Assembly (NCBI RefSeq): GCF_905475345.1 | Contig: NC_066587.1 | Coordinates: 10,097,070 to 10,161,069, forward strand | DNA: 64,000 nucleotides | Direction: 5' to 3' | Origin: Vespula vulgaris | Lineage: Eukaryota > Arthropoda > Insecta > Hymenoptera > Vespidae | Part shown: piece by piece, positions 10,638 through 20,849 of the stretch | Layout: each line of letters starts with the position of its first letter | Numbering within the stretch: position 1 is the first letter of the stretch | Program-made: the position numbers and the translations under genes | The notes under the pieces: model-generated | The model's database searches: none | What the model saw: the letters and a program-made list of their open reading frames with translations, nothing else | What the model was told of the DNA's origin: nothing

Positions 10638-13600
10638 GAGCTCACCGCGCCGCACGCGCGCGCGCGCGAGCTCACCGCAGCCCGCGCCGGCGATTTCCGA
10701 CCTCACCGCGCCCCGCGCGCGCGCGCGCGAGCTCCCCGCGGCCCGCGCCGGCGATTTCCGAGCTCACCGCGCCCCGCGCGCGCGCGCGCGAGCTCCCCGC
10801 GGCCCGCGCCGGCGATTTCCGAGCTCACCGCGCCCCGCGCGCGCGCGCGCGAGCTCCCCGCGGCCCGCGCCGGCGATTTCCGAGCTCACCGCGCCCCGCG
10901 CGCGCGCGCGCGAGCTCCCCGCGGCCGCGCCGGCGATTTCCGAGCTCACCGCGCCGCGCGCGCGCGCGCGCGAGCTCCCCGCGGCCCGCGCCGGCGATTT
11001 CCGAGCTCACCGCGCCCCGCGCGCGCGCGCGCGAGCTCCCCGCGGACCGCGCCGGCGATTTGCGAGCTCACCGCGGCCCGCGCCGGCGATTTCCGAGCTC
11101 ACCGCGCCCCGCGCGCGCGCGCGCGAGCACTCCGCGGCCCGCGCCGGCGATTTCCGAGCTCACCGCGCCCCGCGCGCGCGCGCGCGAGCTCCCCGCGGCC
11201 CGCGCCGGCGATTTCCGAGCTCACCGCGCCCCGCGCGCGCGCGCGCGAGCTGCCCGCGGCCCGCCCCGGCGATTTCCGAGCTCACCGCGCCCCGCGCGCG
11301 CGCGCGCGAGCTCCCGGCGGCACGCGCCGGCGATTTCCGAGCTCACCGCGACCCGCGCGCGCGCGCGCGAGCTCCCCGCGGCCCGCGCCGGCGATTTCCG
11401 AGCTCACCGCGCCCCGTGCGCGCGCGCGCGAGCTCCCCGCGGCCCGCGCCGGCGATTTCCGAGCTCACCGCGCCCCGCGCGCGCGCGCGCGAGCTCCCCG
11501 CGGCCCGCGCCGGCGATTTCCGAGCTTACCGCGCCCCGCGCGCGCGCGCGCACGAGCTCCCCGCGGCCCGCGCCGGCGATTTCCGAGCTCACCGCGCCCC
11601 GCGCGCGCGCGCGCGAGCTCCCCGCGGCTGGCGCCGGCGATTTCCGAGCTCACCGCGCCCCGTGCGCGCGCGCGCGAGCTCCCCGCGGCTCGCGCCGGCG
11701 ATTTCCGAGCTCACCGCGCCCCGCGCGCGCGCGCGCGAGCTCCCCGCGGCCCGCGCCGGCGATTTGCGAGCTCACCGCTGCCCGCGCCGGCGATTTCCGA
11801 GCTCACCGCGCCACGCGCGCGCGCGCGCGAGCTCCCCGCGGCCCGCGCCGGCGATTTCCGTGCTCACCGCGCCCCGCGCGCGCGCGCGCGAGCTCCCCGC
11901 GGCCCGCGCCGGCGATTTCCGAGCTCACCGCGCCCCGCGCGCGCGCGCGCGAGCTCCCCGCGGCCCGCGCCGGCGATTTCCGAGCTCACCGCACCCCGCG
12001 CGCGCGCGCGCGTGCTCCCCGCGGCCCGCGCCGGCGATTTCCGATCTCACCGCGCCCCGCGCGCGCGCGCGCGAGCTCCCCGCGGCCCGCGCCGGCGATT
12101 TCCGAGCTCACCGCGCCCCGCGCGCGCGCGCGCGAGCTCCCCGCGGCCCGCGCCGGCGATTTCCGAGCTCACCGCGCCTCGCGCGCGCGCGCGCGAGCTC
12201 CCCGCGGCCCGCGCCGGCGATTTCCGAGCTCACCGCGCCCCGCGCGCGCGCGCGCGAGCTCCCCGCGGCCCGCGCCGGCGATTTACGAGCTCACCGCGGC
12301 TCGCGCCGGCGATTTCCGGGCTCACCGCGCCCCGCGCGCGCGCGCGCGAGCTCCCCGCGGCCCGCGCCGGCGATTTCCGAGCTCACCGCGCCCCGCGCGC
12401 GCGCGCGCGAGCTCCCCGCGGCCCGCGCCGGCGATTTCCGAGCTCACCGCCCCCCGCACGCGCGCGCGCGAGCTGCCCGCGGCCCGCGCCGGCGATTTCC
12501 GAGCTCACCGCGCCCCGCGCGCGCGCGCGCGAGCTCCCCGCGGCACGCGCCGGCGATTTCCGAGCTCACCGCGCCCCGCGCGCGCGCGCGCGAGCTCCCC
12601 GCGGCCCGGGCCGGCGATTTCCGAGCTCACCGCGCCCCGTGCGCGCGCGCGCGAGCTCCCCGCGGCCCGCGCCGGCGATTTCCGAGCTCACCGCGCCCCG
12701 CGCGCGCGCGCGCGAGCTCCCCGCGGCCCGCGCCGGCGATTTCCGAGCTCACCGCGCCCCGCGCGCGCGCGCGCGAGCTCCCCGCGGCCCGCGCCGGCGA
12801 TTTCCGAGCTCACCGCGCCCCGCGCGCGCGCGCGCGAGCTCCCCGCGGCCCGCGCCGGCGATTTCCGAGCTCACCGCGCCCCGCGCGCGCGCGCGCGAGC
12901 TCCCCGCGGCCCGCGCCGGCGATTTCCGAGCTCACCGCGCCCCGCGCGCGCGCGCGCGAGCTCCCCGCGGCCCGCGCCGGCAATTTCCGAGCTCACCGCG
13001 CCCCGCGCGCGCGCGCGCGAGCTCCCCGCGACCCGCGCCGGCGATTTCCGAGCTCACAGCGCCCCGCGCGCGCGCGCGCGAGCTCCCCGCGGCCCGCGCC
13101 GGCGATTTCCGAGCTCACCGCGCCCCGCGCGCGCGCGCGCGAGCTCCCCGCGGCCCGCGCCGGCGATTTCCGAGCTCACCGCGCCCCGCGCGCGCGCGCG
13201 CGAGCTCCCTGCGGCCCGCGCCGGCGATTTCCGAGCTCACGGCTCCCCGCGCGCGCGCGCGCGAGCTCCCCGCGGCCCGCGCCGGCGATTTCCGAGCTCA
13301 CCGCGCCCCGCGCGCGCGCGCGCGAGCTCCCCGCGGCCCGCGCCGGCGATTTGCGAGCTCACCGCGGCTCGCGCCGGCGATTTCCTGGCTCACCGCGCCC
13401 CGCGCGCGCGCGCGCGAGCTCCCCGCGGCCCGCGCCGGCGATTTCCGAGCTCACCGCGCCCCGCGCGCGCGCGCGCGAGCTCCCCGCGGCCCGCGCCGGC
13501 GATTTCCGAGCTCACCGCCCCCCGCACGCGCGCGCGCGAGCTGCCCGCGGCCCGCGCCGGCGATTTCCGAGCTCACCGCGCCCCGCGCGCACGCGCGCGA

Positions 13601-14269
13601 GCTCCCCGCGGCACGCGCCGGCGATTTCCGAGCTCACCGCGCCCCGCGCGCGCGCGCGCGAGCTCCCCGCGGCCCGGGCCGGCGATTTCCGAGCTCACCG
13701 CGCCCCGTGCGCGCGCGCGCGAGCTCCCCGCGGCCCGCGCCGGCGATTTCCGAGCTCACCGCGCCCCGCGCGCGCGCGCGCGAGCTCCCCGCGGCCCGCG
13801 CCGGCGATTTCCGAGCTCACCGCGCCTCGCGCGCGCGCGCGCGAGCTCCCCGCGGCCCGCGCCGGCGATTTCCGAGCTCACCGCGCCCCGCGCGCGCGCG
13901 CGCGAGCTCCCCGCGGCCCGCGCCGGCGATTTCCGAGCTCACCGCGCCCCGCGCGCGCGCGCGCGAGCTCCCCGCGGCCCGCGCCGGCGATTTCCGAGCT
14001 CACCGCGCCCCGCGCGCGCGCGCGCGAGCTCCCCGCGGCCCGCGCCGGCGATTTCCGAGCTCACCGCGCCCCGCGCGCGCGCGCGCGAGCTCCCCGCGGC
14101 TCGCGCCGGCGGTTTCCGAGCTCACCGCGCCCCGCGCGCGCGCGCGCGAGCTCCCCGCGGCCCGCGCCGGCGATTTCCGAGCTCACCGCGCCCCGCGCGC
14201 GCGCGCGCGAGCTGCCCGCGGCCCGCGCCGGCGATTTCCGAGCTCACCGCGCCCCGCGCGCGCGCGCGC
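10638..14269. repeat. Longest 61 bp dimer run in the window
   Basis: About 3.6 kb, roughly 59 dimers. Two ancestries are visible: about 11641-13030 copies 2564-3953 (offset 9077), and from about 13010 onward it copies 5600 onward (offset 7417). A one-base deletion near 10921 makes a NotI site (GCGGCCGC). A C-to-A change gives CGAGCACTCCGCGG near 11126. GATTTACGAG near 12280 and GGCAATTTCC near 12980 are private to this copy. Confidence 0.94.
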
Positions 14270-15595
14270 GAACTCACCGCGGACCGCACCGCCGATGTCC
14301 GAGCTCACCGCGGCCCGCGCTGGCTTGTGCGATCTCACAACGGCTCGCGCTCGCGTGAGCGACCTCTCCGCGGCCCGCGCCGGCGATATCCGAGCTCACC
14401 GCGCCCCGCGCGCGCGCGCGCGAGCTCACCGCGGCCCGAGCCGGCGATTTCCGAGCTCACCGCGCCCCGCGCGCGCGCGCGCGAGCTCACCGCGGCCCGC
14501 GCCGGCGATTTCTGAGCTCACCGCGTCCCGCGCTCGCGCGCGCGAACTCACCGGGGCCCGCGCCGGCGATTTCCGAGCTCACCGCGGCCCGCGCTGGTGT
14601 GTGCGATCGCACCACGGCCCGCGCTCGCGTGTGCGAGCTCACCGCGGCCCGCGCCGGCGATTTCCGAGCTCACCGCGCCCTGCGCGAGCGCGCGCGAGCT
14701 CACCGCGGCCCGCGCCGGCGATTTCCGAGCTCACCGCAGCACGCGCTCGCGTGTGCTAGCACACCGCGGCCCGCACTGGCGTTTTTCGAACTCACCGCGG
14801 CCCTCGTTGGTGTGTGCGAGCTCACTGCGGCCCACGCTCGCGTGTGCGAGCTCACCGCGGCCCGCGCTCGCGTGGGCGTGCTCACCGCGGCCCGCGCTCG
14901 CGTGTGCGAGCTCACCGCGTCCCGCGCGCGCGCGCGCGAGCTCACCGCGGCCCGCGCTGGTGTGTGCGATCGCACCACGGCCCGCGCTCGCGTGTGCGAG
15001 CTCCCCGCGGCCCGCGCCAGCGATTTCCGAGCTCACCGCGCCCCGCGCGCGCGCTCACCGCGGCCAGCGACGGCGTTTTTCAAGCTCACCGCGGCCCGCG
15101 GTGGCGTGTGCGGTCTCACCGCGGGCCGCGCTGGCGTGTGCAAGCTCACCGCGACCCGAATTGGCGTTTTTCGAGCTCCCCGCGGCCCGCGCTCAGGTGT
15201 TAGGGCTCACCGCGGCACGCGCTCGCGTGTGCTAGCTCACCGCGGCCCGCGCTGGCGTTTTTCGAACTCACCGCGGCCCGCGCTCGCGTGTGCGAGCTCA
15301 CCGCGGCCCGCGCTGGCGTGTGCAAGCTCACCTCGGCCCGCGCTGTCGTGTGCGAGCTTACCGCGGCCCGCGCTGGCGTGCACGAGCTCTCCGCGGCCCG
15401 CGCCGGCGTTTTTCGAGCTCACCGCGGCCCGCCCTCGCGTGTGCGAGCTCACAGCGGACGGCGCTTGCGTGTGCGAGCTCACCGCGGCCCGCGCTGGCGT
15501 TTTTCGAGCTCACCGCGGCCCGCGCTGGCGTGTGGGATATCACCGCGGCCCGCGCTCGCGTGTGCGAACTCACCGCGGCCCGCGCTGGCGTGTGC
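14270..15595. repeat. Cassettes K, L, Q and A (left type, copy 4)
   Basis: Copy of 6853-8208 at offset 7417, carrying the same rare GGCCCTCGTTGG and GCGTGGGCGTGC variants. Near 15590 one 30 bp step is lost: the GCTCATGTGTGCGGG monomer and its neighbour are merged into one TGGCGTGTGC monomer. It differs from copy 3 by having GCCGGCGATATCC in place of GCCAGCGATATCC in K. Confidence 0.92.
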
Positions 15596-16502
15596 GAGCT
15601 CACCGCGCCCCACGCGCGCGCGCGCGAGCTCACCGCGGCCCGCGCCGGCGATTTCCGACCTCACCGCGCCCCGCGCGCGCGCGCGCGAGCTCCCCGCGGC
15701 CCGCGCCGGCGATTTCCGACCTCACCGCGCCCCAAGCGCACGCGCGAGCTCCCCGCGGCCTGCGCCGGCGATTTCCGACCTCACCGCGCCTCGCGCGCGC
15801 GCGCGCGAGCTCCCCGCGGCCCGCGGCGGCGATTTCCGAGCTCGCCGCGCCCCGCGCGCGCGCGCGCGAGCTCCCCGCGCCCCGCGCGCGCGCGAGCTCC
15901 CCGCGCCCCGCGCGCGCGCGCGCGAGCTCCCCGCGGCCCGCGCCGGCGATTTCCGAGCTCACCGCGCCCCGCGCGCGCGCGCGCGAGCTGCCCGCGGCCC
16001 GCGCCGGCGATTTCCGAGCTCACCACGCCCCGCGCGCGGGCGCGCGAGCTCCCCGCGGCCCGTGCCGGCGATTTCCGAGCTCACCGCGCCCCGCGCGCGC
16101 GCGCGCGAGCTCCCCGCGGCCCGCGCCGGCGATTTCCGAGCTCACCGCGCCCCGCGCGCGCGCGCGCGAGCTCCCCGCGGCCCGCGCCGGCGATTTCCGA
16201 GCTCACCGCGCCCCGCGCGCGCGCGCGCGAGCTCCCCGCGGCCCGCGCCGGCGATTTCCGAGCTCACCGCGCCCCGCGCGCGCGCGCGCGAGCTCCCTGC
16301 GGCCCGCGCCGGCGATTTCCGAGCTCACCGCGCCCCGCGCGCGCGCGCGCGAGCTCCCCGCGGCCCGCGCCGGCGATTTCCGAGCTCACCGCGCCCCGCG
16401 CGCGCGCGCGCGAGCTCACCGCGGCCCGCGCCGACGATTTCCGAGCTCACCGCGCCCCGCGCGCGCGCGCGCGAGCTCCCCGCGGCCCGCGCCGGCGATT
16501 TC
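15596..16502. repeat. 61 bp dimer run, mosaic of two sources
   Basis: Opens with the A-cassette tail dimers (GATTTCCGACCTC, CCCCAAGCGCACGCG). Three CG monomers abut at about 15840-15930, one of them shortened. From about 15915 to 16290 it follows 5410-5785 at offset 10505, with all the same private variants. From GAGCTCCCTGCGG at about 16289 it follows 8510 onward at offset 7779. Confidence 0.91.
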
Positions 16503-17170
16503 CGAGCTCACCGACTCCCGCGCTCGCGCGCGCGAATTCACCGCGGCCGGCGCCGGCGATTTCCGAGCTCACCGCGGCCCGCGCTGGTGTGTGCGATCGC
16601 ACCGCGGCCCGCGCTCGCGTGTGCGAGCTCACCGCGGCCAGGGCCGGCGATTTCCGAGCTCACCGCGCCCTGCGCGCGCGCGCGCGAGCTCACCGCGGCC
16701 CGCGCCGGCGATTTCCGAGCTCACCGCGGCACGCGCTCGCGTGTGCTAGCACACTGCGGCCCGCACTGGCGTTTTTCGAACTCACCGCGGCCCGCGTTGG
16801 TGTGTGCGAGCTCACTGCGGCCCACGCTCGCGTGTGCGAGCTCACCGCGGACCGCGCTCGCGTGTGCGAGATCACCGCGGTCCGCGCTCGCGTGCGCGAG
16901 CTCACCGCGGCCCGCGCCGGCGATTTCCGAGCTCACCGCGCCCCGCGCGCGCGCGCGCGAGCTCACCGCGGCCAGCGACGGCGTATTTCAAGCTCACCGC
17001 GGCCCGCGGTGGCGTGTACGATCTCACCGCGGGCCGCGCTGGCGTGTGCAAGCTCACCGCGACCCGAATTGGCGTTTTTCGAGCTCACCGCGGCCCGCGC
17101 TCAGGTGTGCGGGCTCACCGCGGCACGCGCTCGCGTGTGCTAGCTCACCGCGGCCCGCGCTGGCGTGTGC
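16503..17170. repeat. Cassette P, copy 2, with a leading L
   Basis: Copy of 8724-9391 at offset 7779. It has GATTTCCGAG and GCGGCCCGCGG where the first copy has GATTTACGAG and GCGACCCGCGG, so the changes in copy 1 are private and later. Confidence 0.92.
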
Positions 17171-17993
17171 GAGCTCACCGCGCCCCACGCGCGCGCGCGC
17201 GAGCTCACCGCGGCCCGCGCCGGCGATTTCCGTGCTCACCGCGCCCCGCGCGCGCGCGCGCGAGCTCCCCGCGGCCCGCGCCGGCGATTTGCGAGCTCAC
17301 CGCGGCCCGCGCCGGCGATTTCCGAGCTCACCGCGCCCCGCGCGCGCGCGCGCGAGCTCCCCGCGGCCCGCGCCGGCGATTTCCGAGCTCACCGCGCCCC
17401 GCGCGCGCGCGCGCGAGCTCCCCGCGGCCCGCGCCGGCGATTTCCGAGCTCACCGCGCCCCGCGCGCGCGCGCGCGAACTCACCGCGGACCGCACCGCCG
17501 ATGTCCGAGCTCACCGCGGCCCGCGCTGGCTTGTGCGATCTCACAACGGCTCGCGCTCGCGTGAGCGACCTCTCCGCGGCCCGCGCCAGCGATATCCGAG
17601 CTCACCGCGCCCCGCGCGCGCGCGCGCGAGCTCACCGCGGCCGGAGCCGGCGATTTCCGAGCTCACCGCGCCCCGCGCGCGCGCGCGCGAGCTCCCCGCC
17701 GCCCGCGCCGGCGATTTCCGAGCTCACCGCGCCCCGCGCGCGCGCGCGCGAACTCACCGCGGACCGCACCGCCGATGTCCGAGCTCACCGCGGCCCGCGC
17801 TGGCTTGTGCGATCTCACAACGGCTCGCGCTCGCGTGAGCGACCTCTCCGCGGCCCGCGCCAGCGATATCCGAGCTCACCGCGCCCCGCGCGCGCGCGCG
17901 CGAGCTCACCGCGGCCCGAGCCGGCGATTTCCGAGATCACCGCGCCCCGCGCGCGCGCGCGCGAGCTCACCGCGGCCCGCGCCGGCGATTTCT
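17171..17993. repeat. Dimer run enclosing a second tandem pair of K modules
   Basis: K modules at about 17485-17605 and 17755-17880, again 274 bp apart, matching 9392-10080 at offset 7779. A private CGCCGCCCGCGCC lies near 17699. Ends with GAGATCACC and TTTCTGAGC monomers. Confidence 0.91.
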
Positions 17994-19903
17994 GAGCTCA
18001 CCGCGTCCCGCGCTCGCGCGCGCGAACTCACCGGGGCCCGCGCCGGCGATTTCCGAGCTCACCGCGGCCCGCGCTGGTGTGTGCGATCGCACCACGGCCC
18101 GCGCTCGCGTGTGCGAGCTCACCGCGGCCCGCGCCGGCGATTTCCGAGCTCACCGCGCCCTGCGCGCGCGCGCGCGAGCTCACCGCGGCCCGCGCCGGCG
18201 ATTTCCGAGCTCACCGCAGCACGCGCTCGCGTGTGCTAGCACACCGCGGCCCGCACTGGCGTTTTTCGAACTCACCGCGGCCCGCGTTGGTGTGTGCGAG
18301 CTCACTGCGGCCCACGCTCGCGTGTGCGAGCTCACCGCGGCCCGCGCTCGCGTGTGCGTGCTCACCGCGGCCCGCGCTCGCGTGTGCGAGCTCACCGCGT
18401 CCCGCGCGCGCGCGCGCGAGCTCACCGCGGCTCGCGCTGGCTTGTGCGAGCTCACCGCGAGCCGCACTGTCGTTTTTCGATCTCACAGCGGCCCGCGCTC
18501 AGGTTTGCGTGCCCACCGCGGCCCGCGCTTGCGTGTGCGAACTCACCGCGGCCCGTGCTCGCGTGTGCGAGCTCACCGCAGCCCTCGCTGGCGTTTTTCG
18601 AGCTCACCGCGGCCCGCTCTGGCGTGTGGGATCTCACCGCGGCCCGCGCTCGCGTTTGCGAGCTCACCGCGGGCGGCGCCGGCGATTTCCGAGCTCACCG
18701 CGGCCCGCTCTCGCGTGTGCGAGCTCACCGCGGGCCGCGCCGGCGATTTCCGAGCTCACCGCGTCACGCGCTGGCGTGTGGGATCTCACCGCGGCCCGCG
18801 CTCGCGTTTGCGAGCTCACCGCGGGCGGCGCCGGCGATTTCCGAGCTCACCGCGGCCCGCTCTCGCGTGTGCGAGCTCACCGCGGGCCGCGCCGGCGATT
18901 TCCGAGCTCACCGCGTCACGCGCTGGCGTGTGGGATCTCACCGAGGCCCGCGCGCGCGCGCGCGAGCTCACCGCGGGCCGCGCCGGCGATTTCCGAGCTC
19001 ACCGCGTCACGCGCTCGCGTGTGCTAGCACACCGCGGCCCGCACTGGCGTTTTTCGAACTCACCACGGCCCGCGTTGGTGTGTGCGAGCTCACTGCGGCC
19101 CACGCTCGCGTGTGCGAGCTCACCGCACCCCGCGCACGCGCGCGCAAGCTCACCGCGGCTCGCGCTGGCTTGTGCGAGCTCACCGCTAGCCGCACTGTCG
19201 TTTTCCGATCTCACAGCGGCCCGCGCTCAGGTTTGCGGGCTCACCGCGGCCCGCGCTTGCGTGTGCGAACTCACCGCGGCCCGCGCTGGCGTGTGCGAGC
19301 TCACAGCGGCCCGCGCCGGCGATTTCCGAGATCACCGCGCCCCGCGTGCGCTCGCGCGAACTCACCGGGGCCCGTACCGGCGATGTCCGAGCACACCGCG
19401 TCCCGCGCGCGCGCGCGCGAGCTAACCGCGGCCAGCGCTCGCGTGTGCGAACTCACCGCGGCCCGCGCTGGCGTGTGGGATCTCACCGCGGCCCGCGCCG
19501 GCGATTTCCGAGCTCACCGCGGCCCGCGCTCGCGTGTGCGAACTCACCGCGGCCCGCGCTAGCGTGTGGGATCTCTCCGCGGCCCGCGCTCGCGTGTGCG
19601 AGCTCACCGCGGACCGCGCCGGCGATTTCCGAGCTCACCGCGGCCCGCGCTCGCGTGTGCGTGCTCACCGCGGCCCGCGCTCGCGTGTGCGAGCTAACCG
19701 CGGTCCGCGCTCGCGTGCGCGAGCTCACCGCGGCCCGCGCCGGCGATTTCTGAGCTCACCGCGCCCCGCGCGCGCTTGCGCGAACTCACCGCGGCCCGCA
19801 CCGGCGATGTCCGAGCTCACCGCGGCCCGCGCTGGCTTGTGCGATATCACCGCGGCCCGCGCTCGCGTGTGCGAGCTCACACCGGCCCGCGCCGGCGATT
19901 TCC
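17994..19903. repeat. Large diverged segment with Q cassettes
   Basis: Begins with an L monomer and a Q module (CTAGCACACCGCGG near 18234). Next come CGAGCCGCACTGTCG, CAGGTTTGCGTGCCC, CGGCCCGTGCTCG, GCAGCCCTCGCTGG and GCTCTGGCGTGTGGG monomers. A 152 bp (five-monomer) unit is repeated in tandem at 18628 and 18780, with a third start at 18932. A second Q module (GTCACGCGCTCG before CTAGCAC) lies near 19020, followed by CGCTAGCCGCACTG, CCGTACCGGCGATG, GCTAGCGTGTGGG and GATTTCCTAGCTC monomers. About 18940-19890 recurs at offset 5513. Confidence 0.91.
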
Positions 19904-20849
19904 TAGCTCACCGCGCACCGCGCGCGCGCGCGCTAGCTCCCCGCGGCCCGCGCCAGCGATTTCCGAGCTCACCGCGCCCCGCGCGCGCGCGCGCGAGCTC
20001 CCCGTGGCCCGCGCCGGCGATTTCCGAGCTCACCGCGCCCCGCGCGCGCGCGCGCGAGATCCCCGCGGCTCGCGCCGGCGATTTCCGAGCTCACCGCGCC
20101 CCGTGCGCGCGCGCGCGAGCTCCCCGCGGCTCGCGCCGGCGATTTCCGAGCTCACCGCGCCCCGCGCGCGCGCGCGCGAGCTCACCGCGGTCCGAGCCGG
20201 CGATTTCCGAGCTCACCGCGCCCCGCACGCGCGCGCGCGAGCTCCCCGCGGCTCGCGCCGGCGATTTCCGAGCTCACCGCGCCCCGCGCGCGCGCGCGCG
20301 AGCTCCCCGCGGCCCGCGCCGGCGATTTGCGAGCTCACCGCGGCCCGCGCCGGCGATTTCCGAGCTCACCGCGCCCCGCGCGCGCGCGCGCGAGCTCCCC
20401 GCGTCCCGCGCCGGCGATTTCCGTGCTCACCGCGCCCCGCGCGCGCGCGCGCGAGCTCCCCGCGGCCCGCGCCGGCGATTTCCGAGCTCACCGCGCCCCG
20501 CGCGCGCGCGCGCGAGCTCCCCGCGGCCCGCGCCGGCGATTTACGAGCTCACCGCACCCCGCGCGCGCGCGCGCGTGCTCCCCGCGGCCCGCGCCGGCGA
20601 TTTCCGATCTCACCGCGCCCCGCGCGCGCGCGCGCGAGCTCCCCGCAGCCCGCGCCGGCGATTTCCGAGCTCACCGCGCCCCGCGCGCGCGCGCGCGAGC
20701 TCCCCGCGGCCCTCGCCGGCGATTTCCGAGCTCACCGCGCCCCGCGCGCGCGCGCGCGAGCTCCCCGCGGCCCGCGCCGGCGATTTCCGAGCTCACCGCG
20801 CCCCGCGCGCGCGCGCGCGAGCTCCCCGCGGCCCGCGCCGGCGATTTCT
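19904..20849. repeat. 61 bp dimer run
   Basis: About fifteen dimers with scattered variants: GCGCTAGCTCCCC, GAGCTCCCCGTGGCC, GCGAGATCCCC, GCGGTCCGAGCC near 20188, GATTTGCGAG near 20328 and GTGCTCCCC near 20576. It ends in GATTTCTGAGCTC. Confidence 0.92.

Noticed and set aside
10638..14269. CpG island or promoter
   Set aside because: High CpG here is a property of the satellite unit. No transition to non-repeat sequence, TATA, initiator or gene lies next to it.
18628..18960. Transposon or insertion boundary with target-site duplication
   Set aside because: The repeat is five whole satellite monomers in register, with no foreign sequence, terminal inverted repeat or coding capacity.
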